Shown: positions 1 to 9,812, counted from the first letter of the stretch. The stretch is 64,000 bases of DNA from Arthrobacter sp. 9V (GCF_902506065.1 NZ_LR732912.1:2168154-2232153), one strand, 5' to 3'. The notes: generated by a model not told the origin, from the sequence alone. Translations and numbers: made by a program.

Positions 1-2
1 CG

Positions 3-380
3 CCTCCGCTGCTGACTTCCAATATCCGGGCCTTCAGGGTGATGGTCCGGAACGAAATGTTCCGCAGGGTTGAACTTTTTGCGGATGAGGATTCAGCCGC
101 TTTGGGCGAACTTGATGCCGACGCCGGCTGGGAGGCAGAGCGGTGGGAGGAAGTCCTGGACGACTACTTTGACGAACATGACGACATCGGCACCGGGCCC
201 GATGCCAGGGGTCCGGGGCTTCTGATCATTACCGAGGAACCAGGCACCTGGAAGGTCCGCCAGATCTTCGATGATCCTGCGGGCAACCACGACTGGGGTA
301 TTTCCGCCGAAGTGGACCTGGCAGCGTCCGATGAGACCGGCACCGCCGTGGTTCGGGTGACAGACGTCAACAGGCTGTAA
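3..380 (+). CDS. DEAD/DEAH-box RNA helicase, C-terminal DUF3516 part (5' truncated by window edge)
   Basis: The reading frame is open from the window edge, so only the C-terminus of a larger protein is present. The segment running through MVRNEMFRRVELFADED and ending in DWGISAEVDLAASDE resembles, from memory of the family, the DUF3516 domain that closes a group of actinobacterial DEAD/DEAH RNA helicases of roughly 800-850 residues. The helicase core with its Walker motifs would lie upstream of base 1. An internal GTG-ATG at 39-44 could be mistaken for a start, but the conserved block begins before it (LLTSNIRAF). The next gene starts 7 bp after the stop. Assignment rests on recall of the family pattern. 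Confidence 0.75.
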   Translation, partial: PPLLTSNIRAFRVMVRNEMFRRVELFADEDSAALGELDADAGWEAERWEEVLDDYFDEHDDIGTGPDARGPGLLIITEEPGTWKVRQIFDDPAGNHDWGISAEVDLAASDETGTAVVRVTDVNRL

Positions 381-387
381 GCTCGCC

Positions 388-1773
388 ATGGAATCGGTCC
401 CTGATCTGTCAGCCGGCTTGCGCGAGGCGGAAGCCCTGCGCAACGAACCGGCGGCATCCTGTGATGGTTCGCGTCGCTGGTGGGGCGGCGCCTTGGATGT
501 GGAGGGCCTGGCAGTGGGGTCCGTTCAAAGCGCAGCCACAGCGCTGAATGCATTAACGGGTTCTCCAGGCAGATACTCGGTTGACTCAGGACTCGTTGCG
601 GCTGCTTTTGATTCGCTGGGCCACCTTCGGATTGAGGGACCGAAGCCGCAGGGCTTCGCTCCGACGTCCGGATTCCGGCCCACTGCGGACGGCTGGATCC
701 GCCTGCACGCCAACTACCCGCATCACGCTGCGCGTTTGATGGAGGCCCTTTCTGCCAGGACACCGCAGGACGTGGACCGGGCACTGTTGTCGATGACCTC
801 CCGGGAGGCCGAGACCGTGATCGTGGCGCACAAAGGCGTGGCCGCCGCCGTTCGGAGTCGGGAAGAGTGGGTTTCTTCAGCCATGCATCCGGGGGCTCGC
901 TCCGGGCCGTGGATCAGCCTCTCCCGTCACGAGGCGCAGCCCCGGGGTTGGGCTTCCTCGCCGTGGGTGCCCGCCGGGAACCCGTTGCGGCCGCTGGATG
1001 GCTTGAAAGTACTCGACCTTACCCGCGTGATCGCCGGGCCAACCGCCACCCGCCTCCTGGGGGCGCTTGGTGCTGACGTTCTGAGGATTGATCCCCCGTT
1101 CCTTCCCGAGCTGCCTGAGGCTTTCATTGACGAAGGGTTCGACAAACGCAGCGCTGAAGCTGATTTCAGGAAGGCCCGGGACTTGTCGGCTGTTCATTCT
1201 CTTGTGGCCTCTGCCGATGTGGTGGTCAGCGGCTACCGGAACGGGGTCCTGGACAAATACGGATTGAGCCCGGAAGCGCTGTTGGCTGCCAAGCCCGAGC
1301 TGGTGGCGGTCACCTTGACGGCCTGGGGCAATAGCGGGCCGTGGCGGGAAAGGCGGGGTTTCGACAGCCTCGTGCAGGCAGCCTGCGGGATTGCCGTGAC
1401 TTATGGTCGGCAGGACGACGACGGCTGGAAGCCTGGTGCGCTCCCCGTCCAGGCCCTGGACCACGCCACCGGATACGGGTTGGCGGCGGCGGTGCTGACT
1501 CTACTGGCAGAGCGAATCAGGACCGGAACAGGAGGCTCAGCGGTGCTCTCCTTGGCGCGGACGGCGGAGGAACTCTTCGCTCTGCCTGCCGGCGGCCATG
1601 ACAATCCTGTCAGCTCGTTGCAGGAGCCCGAGTACATGTTTGCGGACAGTCCCTACGGCCAGCTCAGATTTGTTGGACCACCTCTCGTTGTACAGGGAAT
1701 GCCACTCACATACGGCCGGACGCCGGTGCTCTACGGAACGTCTCGCCTTGCATGGAGGCAGGAAGCCGGCTAG
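388..1773 (+). CDS. CaiB/BaiF-family (family III) CoA transferase
   Basis: The 461-residue protein has the family III core GLKVLDLTRVIAGPTATRLL near residue 205, then the typical SGYRNGVLDKYGLSPEAL and VTLTAWGNSGPWRERRGFD segments. The Asp of GFD (about residue 325) is at the position of the catalytic aspartate in formyl-CoA transferase-type enzymes. Family members move CoA between carboxylic acids through an Asp-acyl thioester. An N-terminal lobe of about 200 residues precedes the core, as in fused or two-lobed members. It starts 7 bp after the helicase gene and is followed by the GNAT gene, so it may be part of a housekeeping operon. The substrate cannot be read from the sequence. Confidence 0.85.
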   Translation: MESVPDLSAGLREAEALRNEPAASCDGSRRWWGGALDVEGLAVGSVQSAATALNALTGSPGRYSVDSGLVAAAFDSLGHLRIEGPKPQGFAPTSGFRPTADGWIRLHANYPHHAARLMEALSARTPQDVDRALLSMTSREAETVIVAHKGVAAAVRSREEWVSSAMHPGARSGPWISLSRHEAQPRGWASSPWVPAGNPLRPLDGLKVLDLTRVIAGPTATRLLGALGADVLRIDPPFLPELPEAFIDEGFDKRSAEADFRKARDLSAVHSLVASADVVVSGYRNGVLDKYGLSPEALLAAKPELVAVTLTAWGNSGPWRERRGFDSLVQAACGIAVTYGRQDDDGWKPGALPVQALDHATGYGLAAAVLTLLAERIRTGTGGSAVLSLARTAEELFALPAGGHDNPVSSLQEPEYMFADSPYGQLRFVGPPLVVQGMPLTYGRTPVLYGTSRLAWRQEAG

Positions 1774-1793
1774 CCCCTAGTAAGCTCGAACGC

Positions 1794-2306
1794 ATGAGTG
1801 TAATCCGCCCCGCCACCGTTGAAGATGTTCCTGCGATCCTGCGTATGATTCACGATCTTGCCATCTACGAAAAGGAGCCGGACGCCGTTAAAAACACTCC
1901 GGCCATGCTTACCGAAGTACTCTTTGGCGAGAACCCGCGTGTCTACGCCAGCATTGCCGAAAACAGTGCCGGTACAGTTCAAGGTTTCGCCCTCTGGTTC
2001 CTGAATTACTCCACGTGGGAAGGCGTTCACGGTATCTACCTTGAGGACCTCTATGTAGTTCCGGATGCGCGCGGCGAGGGCCATGGCAAGGCTCTGTTGC
2101 AGTACTTGGCTGCCACCGCCGTCGAACGTGGTTATGCCCGGGTGGAGTGGAGCGTCCTGAATTGGAACGAGCCCTCCATCAACTTCTACAAAAACCTGGG
2201 TGCATTCCCCCTGGAGGAATGGTCAACGTTCAGGCTGACCGGGGATGCCCTCCAGGCCTTTGGGGCGAACATCGGCGAGGCCAAAGAGGCACTCACCCAT
2301 GGCTGA
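1794..2306 (+). CDS. GNAT-family N-acetyltransferase (diamine acetyltransferase-like)
   Basis: A 170-residue single-domain GNAT. The acetyl-CoA binding motif A is seen in LEDLYVVPDARGEGHGKALL (RGEGHG is the pyrophosphate loop), followed by motif B with VEWSVLNWNEPSINFYKNLGA. The NEPSINFYKNLGA ending and the YEKEPDAV segment near the N-terminus resemble the spermidine/spermine acetyltransferase group. The ATG at 1794 is preferred over an upstream in-frame ATG at 1752, because family similarity begins at SVIRPAT and the upstream start lies inside the CoA-transferase gene. The stop overlaps the start of the next gene by 8 bp, which suggests translational coupling. Confidence 0.85.
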   Translation: MSVIRPATVEDVPAILRMIHDLAIYEKEPDAVKNTPAMLTEVLFGENPRVYASIAENSAGTVQGFALWFLNYSTWEGVHGIYLEDLYVVPDARGEGHGKALLQYLAATAVERGYARVEWSVLNWNEPSINFYKNLGAFPLEEWSTFRLTGDALQAFGANIGEAKEALTHG

Positions 2307-3627
2307 CGCGTCCGGAGGTGCTCAGCACCGTATCCAAGCCCGCCATGAGTTCCGCGGACTCCGGACGGCGGAGCACTACTTCACCGTCCCCCTGGTGCAC
2401 CACCAATCGGGAGTTGCCGGCGAGACGATCACCATCTTTGCAAGGGAATACTCCTCCACAAGCCATTCGCCGGAGGAGGCCGCCAAACTGCCATGGCTCC
2501 TCTATCTTCAGGGTGGGCCGGGCGGCCGGGGTAACCGGGTCACTTCGCTGTCCGGCTGGATGAAGGCAGCTGCGAAGGATTTCCGCATCCTGATGCTGGA
2601 CCAGCGCGGAACCGGATTGTCCTCGCCGGTAGAACGGCAGTCTTTGGAGCTCCGGGGCGACGCCACTGCGCAAGCAGATTACTTGACCCACTTTCGTGCT
2701 GACTCCATCGTGGCCGACGCCGAGTACATCCGGGGCGTTCTTGGTTCCGCCCCCTGGTCAGTGCTGGGACAGAGCTTCGGTGGGTTCTGTGCGCTGACGT
2801 ACCTGTCCTTCGCGCCGGAGGGGTTGCGCGAGGTGATGATCACCGGCGGCCTGGCCCCGCTCCAAGGTTCAGCGGACCGCGTTTATCAAGCAACGTTCCG
2901 TCGGGTTGCCGCAAGGAACGCAGAATATTTCTCGTGGTATCCGGAGGACAGGGAACAAGTGACGCGCATTGCCCGTCACTTGGAACAGCACCCTGAATTT
3001 CTGGCGAGCGGTGAGAGGTTAACGCCCGAGCGTTTCCAAATGGTGGGATCCTTCCTCGGCGGCAACGCAAGGGTGGATGCGCTCCACTACCTTTTGGAGG
3101 ACGCGTTCATAGAGACGCTCGACGGTGAGTGGTTGTCCGAATCGTTCCTTGAACAGGTACGGGGCCTTGTCAGCCGATCGGGCAATCCGCTCTATGCCGT
3201 CCTTCACGAGTCCATCTATGGTCAAGGCGAGGCAACCAACTGGGCAGCCTGGCGAGTCCTGGAGGACTACCCTGAGTTCAAGCCCGATGCCGATGAGCCA
3301 CTGCTCACCGGAGAAATGGTGTACCCCTGGTACTTCGAACAGGACCCGTCGCTCGTTCCCCTGCAAGGTGTTGCCGAAGAACTAGCGGCCAGGAAAGACT
3401 GGAAACCGTTGTACGACCCCGCCCGGTTGGCGTCCAATGCCGTCCCTGTCGCGGCCGCCGTTTATAGAGACGACATCTACGTGGACCATGATCTCTCGAT
3501 GGAGACCGCCGCAGCCGTCCGTGGACTCCAAACCTGGGTCACATCGGACTTCCACCACGATGGCATCGGCGAAGACGGCGAGGGCATCTTCACAAGACTT
3601 TTTGGCATGGTCCGCGCTTATCGCTAG
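2299..3627 (+). CDS. Proline iminopeptidase-family alpha/beta hydrolase (S33)
   Basis: A 442-residue alpha/beta hydrolase that should release N-terminal proline or a similar residue from peptides in the cytoplasm. Visible elements are the oxyanion-hole motif GGPGG (about residues 72-76), the LDQRGTGLS strand and the nucleophile elbow GQSFGG with Ser159. The C-terminal YRDDIYVD and FHHDGI are likely sites for the acid and the His of the triad. The length fits the actinobacterial two-domain iminopeptidases with a helical cap. The ATG at 2299 overlaps the GNAT stop. The stop codon shares CTAG with the converging MFS gene. Confidence 0.9.
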   Translation: MADASGGAQHRIQARHEFRGLRTAEHYFTVPLVHHQSGVAGETITIFAREYSSTSHSPEEAAKLPWLLYLQGGPGGRGNRVTSLSGWMKAAAKDFRILMLDQRGTGLSSPVERQSLELRGDATAQADYLTHFRADSIVADAEYIRGVLGSAPWSVLGQSFGGFCALTYLSFAPEGLREVMITGGLAPLQGSADRVYQATFRRVAARNAEYFSWYPEDREQVTRIARHLEQHPEFLASGERLTPERFQMVGSFLGGNARVDALHYLLEDAFIETLDGEWLSESFLEQVRGLVSRSGNPLYAVLHESIYGQGEATNWAAWRVLEDYPEFKPDADEPLLTGEMVYPWYFEQDPSLVPLQGVAEELAARKDWKPLYDPARLASNAVPVAAAVYRDDIYVDHDLSMETAAAVRGLQTWVTSDFHHDGIGEDGEGIFTRLFGMVRAYR

Positions 3628-4976
3628 CCGGATGCGGCGTCGGCTGCCCCGTTCATCAATGCTGACTTACGCTGGCGACCAATGGCGAAGGCCGCCAAGG
3701 CCAGCACCGCTGCGGCGAGAACGCTGGAAGCCATGTTCAGGCCTTGATAGCCGATCCACGCAAGGAGCACGCCTGACGTGGCGCCTCCAAGCGCGCCCGC
3801 AGCACCCATCAGCGTGTCCGAGACACCTTGCACGGTGACCCGCTGATCGGGGTCAATGCTCTCAGCCAACAGCGTTGAACCCGCAATTGTTGCCGCAGAC
3901 CAGCCAAGGCCCAGAAGAATCAGTCCTGCAGTCACCAACACGGGCTCGTGCTGGCCGAATCCAGCAATGAACACGGCCACCAACAGGAGTCCGTGACCCA
4001 TGGCAATGGTCTGAAAGCGGCCGGCCTTGTCCGTGAGCCACCCCCAGAGCGGCGACAGGGCGAACATACCGGCGATGTGAAGAGAAATAGTGATGCCGAT
4101 AACCACCAGTGCGTCCGTGCTCTCAGTGGTCCCGCCATGGTGTCCCTCGTGGGATCCGCCCACAAGCTGTTGAAGATGCAATGGTGTCATGGACATGACC
4201 GCCACCATGACGCCGTGCGCAGCTACCACTGCCGCCAGCGCCACCATGGCCTGAGGCGATGAACGCACGGCACGAAGACCTGACCGGATGGTTCCCCGCA
4301 CAGGCTGCGTTGCCGGCGCGCTGCCTGAATCAGCATGACGGGCGAGGCGTCGGGCCAGCAACAAGGGGTCCGGACGCAAGCCCGCGAACAGCAGCCCGGC
4401 AGCCAAAAGCAGACCCATTGCCGAGAAAACGAAAGGTCCTGCAATGGGCGGCAGGCCAAGCGCCGAACCTAGTGCGGCGCCGGGCTGAATGAGGTTGGGA
4501 CCTGCCACAGCCCCTATGGTGATGGCCCAGACCACGGTAGATAAGGATCGTCCGCGGCGCTCGGGTTCGGCGAGGTCGACGGCGGCGAAGCGTGCTTGCA
4601 GGTTCGCCGCCGTGCCCAGGCCGAGGAAGGCTGCGCCCAGCAAAAGCAGCAGGAACGAACTGCTCATTACTGAAGCAATCACAAGCAATGCACCGGTCAT
4701 CGCGGCCAACAGCCCGGTGACGAGTCCAACGCGCCGGCCGCGCGTCTCAGCCAACCTCGCCAGCGGAAGAGCGGCAATGGCTGCGGCCAGTGTCAGGACG
4801 GTGGTGATGGAGCCTGCCCAGGCCTCAGAACCTGACAAGTCCACGGCCAGCAAGGACCCGATGGACAGGGTGGCACCGTTGCCAACCCCGCTGAGCAACT
4901 GTGCCGAACTGAGCAGGAAAACAGTACGGCGCTGAACCCGTTGCGGGTCCAGCGCCGTAGCAGAAGTGGTAGTCAC
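3624..4976 (-). CDS. MFS transporter
   Basis: A 450-residue integral membrane protein with about twelve hydrophobic segments, split by a loop near residue 215. The MFS signature between TM2 and TM3 is seen as LARLAETRGRRVGLVTG. A His/Gly-rich extracytoplasmic loop (SHEGHHGGTTES, about residues 280-290) is unusual and could bind a metal, but this is speculative. The second half contains LSPLWGWLTDKAGRF, the symmetry-related loop. It is probably a drug or metabolite exporter; the substrate is unknown. It converges on the iminopeptidase gene with a shared CTAG and stands alone as a transcription unit. Confidence 0.85.
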   Translation of the reverse strand: MTTTSATALDPQRVQRRTVFLLSSAQLLSGVGNGATLSIGSLLAVDLSGSEAWAGSITTVLTLAAAIAALPLARLAETRGRRVGLVTGLLAAMTGALLVIASVMSSSFLLLLLGAAFLGLGTAANLQARFAAVDLAEPERRGRSLSTVVWAITIGAVAGPNLIQPGAALGSALGLPPIAGPFVFSAMGLLLAAGLLFAGLRPDPLLLARRLARHADSGSAPATQPVRGTIRSGLRAVRSSPQAMVALAAVVAAHGVMVAVMSMTPLHLQQLVGGSHEGHHGGTTESTDALVVIGITISLHIAGMFALSPLWGWLTDKAGRFQTIAMGHGLLLVAVFIAGFGQHEPVLVTAGLILLGLGWSAATIAGSTLLAESIDPDQRVTVQGVSDTLMGAAGALGGATSGVLLAWIGYQGLNMASSVLAAAVLALAAFAIGRQRKSALMNGAADAASG

Positions 4977-5005
4977 TTCATGAGACTACAACTTTTGAAC
5001 GTCGG

Positions 5006-6034
5006 TTACTCTGCGTCGCTCAAGCTCTTCCTGGCATCTTCCTCGAGGCGGGCATCCAGTTTGGCTTGCCGTGCTTGCGGGCTCATAAGGCTGGCCACCA
5101 CTGCAACGATGATGGTGCCCACAATGACTGCCAATGAAACGTAGGTGGGGATCTCAGGAGCCCACTCGATGTGGTGGCCGCCGTTGATGAACGGGAGCTC
5201 GTTCACGTGCATGGCGTGCAGGACAAGTTTTACGCCGATGAAGGCCAGAATCACGGACAGTGCGTGCTTCAGGTACACCAGGCGTGTCATGAGTCCGCCG
5301 AGGAGGAAGTACAACTGACGAAGGCCCATCAAAGCAAAAATATTGGCAGTAAACACGATGAAGGCACTCTGCGTCAGGCCGAAGATCGCGGGGATGGAGT
5401 CCACAGCGAAAAGCAGATCCGTCAGGCCGATGGTCACGAAGACGATCAGCATGGGGGTGAAGACCTTCTTACCGTCGACGACGGTCCGCAACTTGCCGCC
5501 GTCGAACTTTTCGGACATTGGGAGGACCTTGCGAAGGCGTGCGATCAGCGGGTTCTCCGCGCCTTCTTCCTCGTCCTCGCCCGAATCCTTGGCCTGCTTC
5601 CAGGCCGTCCAGAGCAGGAACGCCCCGAAGATGTAGAAGACCCAGCTGAACTGTTCAATGACCACTGCGCCCAGGGCAATGAAGATGCCGCGAAGGATCA
5701 GCGCAATGATGATGCCCACCATCAGCACTTCCTGCTGGTACTTTCGGGGCACGGAGAAGCGGGCCATGATGATGATGAATACAAAGAGGTTGTCAATGCT
5801 GAGGCTGTACTCAGTGACCCATCCGGCGACGAACTGGCCGCCGTACTCAGGGCCGGCGAAGGCGAACATGGCAACTGCGAAAAGCAGCGCCAGCGCTACA
5901 TAGAAGCCAACCCACAGGCCGGCTTCTTTCATGGAAGGTTCGTGGGGACGCTTGACGACCAACAGGAGGTCGATAGCCAGGATGATTCCGAGAACGACAA
6001 AGGAGCCGATCTCAAACCAGACGGGAAGCTGCAT
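5006..6034 (-). CDS. TerC/Alx-family membrane protein (probable metal exporter)
   Basis: A 342-residue TerC-family protein with 7-9 membrane segments. The family hallmarks are acidic residues inside membrane helices: FIIIMARF preceded by EYSLSIDNLFV, and GLTDLLFAVDSIPAIFG. Members of the TerC/Alx group export manganese. A cytoplasmic acidic loop, KQAKDSGEDEEEGAENP, sits mid-protein. The ATG at 6034 is chosen over an in-frame ATG about 70 bp upstream: similarity starts at MQLPVWFEIGSFVVLGI, an AAAGG-like ribosome site precedes it, and the extra bases belong to the leader RNA. Control by a manganese riboswitch in the leader (6066-6200) fits the predicted function. Confidence 0.9.
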   Translation of the reverse strand: MQLPVWFEIGSFVVLGIILAIDLLLVVKRPHEPSMKEAGLWVGFYVALALLFAVAMFAFAGPEYGGQFVAGWVTEYSLSIDNLFVFIIIMARFSVPRKYQQEVLMVGIIIALILRGIFIALGAVVIEQFSWVFYIFGAFLLWTAWKQAKDSGEDEEEGAENPLIARLRKVLPMSEKFDGGKLRTVVDGKKVFTPMLIVFVTIGLTDLLFAVDSIPAIFGLTQSAFIVFTANIFALMGLRQLYFLLGGLMTRLVYLKHALSVILAFIGVKLVLHAMHVNELPFINGGHHIEWAPEIPTYVSLAVIVGTIIVAVVASLMSPQARQAKLDARLEEDARKSLSDAE

Positions 6035-6065
6035 TAAAGGTGCCTTTCGCAGGGTACGGGAAAGC

Positions 6066-6200
6066 GGTGTAAGTCTCTCCGGCCTGCCAGGGTGCGATGA
6101 ATGCAAAAATTTGGCGGCCCGCTAGATCCGGCGAGGCATCTGTGCCTTGCGTGCTGACGGACGTAGCGCTTGGGATACTCCCCTACGTGACCTCAACTTT
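6066..6200 (-). ncRNA. Probable yybP-ykoY manganese riboswitch in the terC leader
   Basis: Read on the minus strand, the leader has the conserved GGGGAGTA box (complement of 6176-6183) and, about 100 nt later, the GGAGAGAC box (complement near 6073-6080). These are the two conserved loop segments of the yybP-ykoY class. The outer helix can be drawn: GTAGG (6182-6186) pairs with CTTAC (6069-6073), with GGT/ACC extending it. The element ends about 30 nt before the ATG of a TerC-family gene, the usual partner of this Mn2+ sensor. Whether it acts on transcription or translation cannot be seen; there is no clear U-rich terminator. Confidence 0.8.
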
Positions 6201-6203
6201 ACC

Positions 6204-8303
6204 TTAGGCGTGCCCGGCGGACTGCATCTGACGTAATTCGCGCTTCAACTCCTTGACTTCATCACGGATGCGGGCGGCGACTTCGAACTGCAATTCAGCA
6301 GCGGCACCGTGCATCTGTTCCGTCAGTTGCTCGATAAGGCCCACAAGGTCCTCAGCGGGAGCAGCGGCCAGGCCGTCCTGGCGAACCGTGGCAGCACCCT
6401 TGGCAGCGGTCTTGCTGCGCTTGGCACCCTTGGCCAGCCGGTTGTTGTTGAGCAGTTCCTGGGTGTCGGCGTCTTCCTTGGCCAACTGATCGGTGATGTC
6501 CGCAATTTTCTTGCGCAGCGGCTGGGGGTCAATGCCGTGGTCGGTGTTGTACTGCACTTGGATGGCACGGCGGCGGTTGGTCTCCTCAATGGCATGGGCC
6601 ATGGAGTCAGTGATCCTGTCTGCGTACATATGGACTTGGCCCGAGACGTTACGGGCGGCACGGCCAATGGTCTGGATCAGGGAGGTGGAGGACCGCAGGA
6701 AACCTTCCTTGTCGGCATCCAGAATGCTCACCAAGGAAACCTCTGGAAGGTCCAAGCCTTCGCGGAGCAGGTTGATACCAACCAAGACGTCGAAAACGCC
6801 CATCCGGAGTTCCCGGAGCAGTTCCACCCGTCGCAGAGTATCGACGTCGGAGTGCAGGTACTCCACCTTGACACCATGTCCCACCAGGTAGTCGGTAAGA
6901 TCCTCCGCCATGCGCTTGGTCAAGGTGGTGACCAGAACGCGTTCATTCTTTTCCGTACGGGTCCGGATCTCGCCGAGAAGGTCATCGATCTGTCCCTTGG
7001 TGGGCTTGACCACTACTTCGGGATCGATGAGGCCGGTGGGACGAATGATCTGCTGTACATAGCCATCTGCCTTACCGAGCTCATACTTGCCCGGGGTGGC
7101 GGACAGGTACACGGTCTGGCCGATGCGTTCCAGGAATTCGTCCCATTTCAGGGGCCTGTTATCCATGGCCGAGGGAAGCCGGAAGCCGAAGTCCACGAGG
7201 TTCCGCTTCCGGGACATATCGCCCTCGTACATTGCCCCGATCTGCGGAATCGTGACGTGCGATTCGTCCACTACAAGCAGGAAGTCATCCGGGAAGTAGT
7301 CGATCAGGCAGTGTGGCGCCGTTCCTGGCTCGCGGCCATCAATGTGGACGGAGTAGTTCTCAATGCCGTTGCAGAAACCCATCTGCTGCATCATCTCGAG
7401 ATCGTACGTGGTGCGCATCCGGAGCCGCTGGGCCTCCACTAACTTGTTTTGGCCTTCGAGGACCTTCAAACGGTCCGCAAGTTCATCCTCAATCCGTTTG
7501 ATGGCTCGTGCCATACGTTCAGGACCGGCTACGTAGTGCGAGGCCGGGAAGACGTACATCTCCTCTTCGTCCCGCAATACCTCACCGGTGAGGGGATGGA
7601 GGGTTTGAATGTTCTCGATCTCATCACCGAAGAACTCGATTCTGATGGCAAGTTCCTCGTACATGGGAATGATCTCCACGGTGTCCCCGCGGACCCGGAA
7701 TGTGCCCCGGTGGAAGTCCATGTCATTCCTCGCGTACTGCATGGAGACGAACTTCCTCAGGAGGTGATCCCGGTTCATTTCCGCGCCCTTGCGGAGCGTG
7801 ACCATGCCTGCGATGTACTCTTCCGGCGTACCCAGACCATAGATGCAGGACACCGTAGCCACCACGATCACATCGCGCCGGGTGAGCAGGGCGTTGGTGG
7901 CCGAGTGCCGAAGCCTTTCGACTTCCTCATTGATGGAGGAGTCTTTTTCAATGAACGTGTCCGTCTGCGCTACATAGGCCTCGGGCTGGTAGTAGTCGTA
8001 GTAGGAGACGAAGTATTCCACTGCATTGTTGGGCAGGAGTTCCCTGAACTCGTTGGCCAGCTGTGCGGCCAGGGTCTTGTTCTGGACCATCACCAGGGTT
8101 GGGCGTTGGACCTGCTCAATGAGCCACGCCGTGGTGGCGCTCTTGCCCGTACCTGTGGCACCGAGGAGGACGACGTCTTTTTCGCCGTTGTTGATTCGTT
8201 CGGTCAGTTCGGCAATGGCGGTGGGCTGATCTCCGGCAGGTTTGAACTCACTGATTACTTCGAAGGGCGCGACGACACGATTGATCTCCTGGGCAAGACT
8301 CAT
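6204..8303 (-). CDS. uvrB: Excinuclease ABC subunit B
   Basis: The 699-residue UvrB is the damage-verifying helicase-like subunit of nucleotide excision repair, working with UvrA and UvrC. Walker A GATGTGKS lies at residues 48-55. The beta-hairpin that inserts into DNA is [15 protein letters not shown] at about 101-115. The DEAD-type box is LLVVDESH, and the C-terminal helicase motifs include [16 protein letters not shown] and QTIGRAARN. The C-terminal UVR domain for UvrC contact is [25 protein letters not shown]. Length is normal and the gene is intact. I see no canonical actinobacterial LexA box in the 90 bp upstream. Confidence 0.98.
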   Translation of the reverse strand: MSLAQEINRVVAPFEVISEFKPAGDQPTAIAELTERINNGEKDVVLLGATGTGKSATTAWLIEQVQRPTLVMVQNKTLAAQLANEFRELLPNNAVEYFVSYYDYYQPEAYVAQTDTFIEKDSSINEEVERLRHSATNALLTRRDVIVVATVSCIYGLGTPEEYIAGMVTLRKGAEMNRDHLLRKFVSMQYARNDMDFHRGTFRVRGDTVEIIPMYEELAIRIEFFGDEIENIQTLHPLTGEVLRDEEEMYVFPASHYVAGPERMARAIKRIEDELADRLKVLEGQNKLVEAQRLRMRTTYDLEMMQQMGFCNGIENYSVHIDGREPGTAPHCLIDYFPDDFLLVVDESHVTIPQIGAMYEGDMSRKRNLVDFGFRLPSAMDNRPLKWDEFLERIGQTVYLSATPGKYELGKADGYVQQIIRPTGLIDPEVVVKPTKGQIDDLLGEIRTRTEKNERVLVTTLTKRMAEDLTDYLVGHGVKVEYLHSDVDTLRRVELLRELRMGVFDVLVGINLLREGLDLPEVSLVSILDADKEGFLRSSTSLIQTIGRAARNVSGQVHMYADRITDSMAHAIEETNRRRAIQVQYNTDHGIDPQPLRKKIADITDQLAKEDADTQELLNNNRLAKGAKRSKTAAKGAATVRQDGLAAAPAEDLVGLIEQLTEQMHGAAAELQFEVAARIRDEVKELKRELRQMQSAGHA

Positions 8304-8394
8304 AAAACCAATCTACCCCCGCCCCAGGACAGCTACTGTCCGCGTTTGCCTTCAGCAGAAGAGATATACGACGGCGGCGTGAAGCCTGTGCGGT

Positions 8395-9069
8395 TCAGCC
8401 ACTGGGCGTGATCGGGTTGTGCGGACTGACCGACCCGTTATCACGCGGAGCTCCGGAGCTGTGGTAGAGGCTATTTGCCAAGGGCACCAGCCGGTGTTCC
8501 CACAAAGTATCCACCGCTGCGAGCAACTGTTCCCGGGTTCCGGAGTTGTCCAGAACAACGTCGGCAGCGGCATTCCGTTCAGCGCGCGTGGCCTGTGAGG
8601 CCATGCGGGCCATCGCTTCCTCGGTGGTCATCCGTCGAAACTCCACCATGCGTTGGATGCGTATGTCATCCGGGGCATCCACCACCACCACCAGGTGGAA
8701 GTTGCGGCCCTGCCCTGTTTCGACAAGCAAAGGAATGTCCTGGACCACGATGTCCTCGGGGCCGGCCTTTGCCACCATGGCTGCGGCTGCCTCGCGGACC
8801 AGCGGGTGAACGATGCCGTTAAGCACCTCGCGCTGCGAAGGATCTTTGAATACGATGGCTCCGAGCTTGGGCCGATCAAGCTTTCCCTGTGAGTCGAGAA
8901 TGCCCGGGCCGAATGCGTCCACAACGCGCGCCAGCCCGGGGGTTCCAGGCTTCACCACTTCCCTCGCAAGGTGGTCCGCGTCCACCAGGATCGCGCCCAA
9001 TTCCCGCAACCTTGAGGCCACCAGTGATTTTCCCGAGGCGATGCCGCCCGTCAGCCCAATCTTCAGCAC
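8395..9069 (-). CDS. coaE: Dephospho-CoA kinase
   Basis: CoaE phosphorylates the 3' hydroxyl of dephospho-CoA in the last step of CoA synthesis. The 224-residue protein starts directly with the P-loop IGLTGGIASGKS (GGIASGKS, residues 8-15), followed by VDADHLAREVV and the CoA-binding DIPLLVE segment. A tail of roughly 20 residues rich in Ser, Gly and Pro follows the folded domain. The gene is divergent from the IMPACT-family gene with only 22 bp between start codons. It lies between rpsA and uvrB as in related actinobacteria. Confidence 0.96.
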   Translation of the reverse strand: MLKIGLTGGIASGKSLVASRLRELGAILVDADHLAREVVKPGTPGLARVVDAFGPGILDSQGKLDRPKLGAIVFKDPSQREVLNGIVHPLVREAAAAMVAKAGPEDIVVQDIPLLVETGQGRNFHLVVVVDAPDDIRIQRMVEFRRMTTEEAMARMASQATRAERNAAADVVLDNSGTREQLLAAVDTLWEHRLVPLANSLYHSSGAPRDNGSVSPHNPITPSG

Positions 9070-9091
9070 CCTCCAACACTAGACTGAAGCG

Positions 9092-9784
9092 GTGGAAAAT
9101 GAGGAAGACAGCCGCGCGACAACATACACAACAGTCGCGGCCGGTTCGGACTTCCGCCACGAACTGGAAATCCGGAGGTCTCGTTTCATCACGGTCCTGC
9201 GGCGGTCACCCGACGAGGAAACTGCCCGTTCACTGGTCAGTGATCTTCGGCGTGAATTCCACGACGCCCGCCATCACTGCTCAGCTTTCGTCATAGGTCC
9301 CGATCGCATGGTTCAACGGTCCAGCGACGACGGCGAACCATCCGGTACGGCTGGGATCCCCATGCTGGAAGCACTTATCAAACGTGAGACTTCACCAAAG
9401 GTGGCAGACCTCAGCGACGTAAGTGTCGTCGTCGTGCGCTATTTCGGCGGGGTTCTCTTGGGAGCGGGCGGCCTTGTCCGCGCCTACTCCGAATCCGTGT
9501 CCGCAGCATTGGACCTGGCGCCGTTGGTTCAGCGGCGTCGGCTTCGATTGTGTGCCATTGATGTCCCCCACTCCGATGCCGGCCGCTTGGAAAACGAACT
9601 GCGCAACGCCGGGTATGTCATGGCCGAGACAGGATATGAGGCCCTGCACGCGGTTCTTCGAGTGGCCCTGCCTGATGAGGCAGGCACCATCTCCGAGGCC
9701 CACGCACGGCTGGCTTCCCTGACGGCAGGGAATCTCCAGCTGCGGCCGCAGGGAACCAAGTGGGTAGACCTTCCCGCTCGGTAA
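9092..9784 (+). CDS. IMPACT/YigZ-family protein
   Basis: The 230-residue protein has the UPF0029 (IMPACT) N-terminal domain: RRSRFITVLRR, then FHDARHHCSAFVIG, the SSDDGEPSGTAGIPMLEAL signature and VVVVRYFGGVLLGAGGLVRAYS. A second alpha/beta domain of the YigZ C-terminal type follows. The bacterial role is unknown; the eukaryotic namesake contacts the translation regulator Gcn1, and the bacterial fold resembles translation-factor domains. The start is the GTG at 9092. A strong hairpin terminator at 9813-9842 follows and is shared with the converging rpsA. Confidence 0.9.
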   Translation: MENEEDSRATTYTTVAAGSDFRHELEIRRSRFITVLRRSPDEETARSLVSDLRREFHDARHHCSAFVIGPDRMVQRSSDDGEPSGTAGIPMLEALIKRETSPKVADLSDVSVVVVRYFGGVLLGAGGLVRAYSESVSAALDLAPLVQRRRLRLCAIDVPHSDAGRLENELRNAGYVMAETGYEALHAVLRVALPDEAGTISEAHARLASLTAGNLQLRPQGTKWVDLPAR

Positions 9785-9812
9785 GGTGGACCCGCTGAGT
9801 AAGTTTAAGCAA

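Noticed and set aside
8304..8394. SOS (LexA) box upstream of uvrB
   Set aside because: I looked for the actinobacterial GAAC-N4-GTTC-type palindrome and did not find it in this gap.
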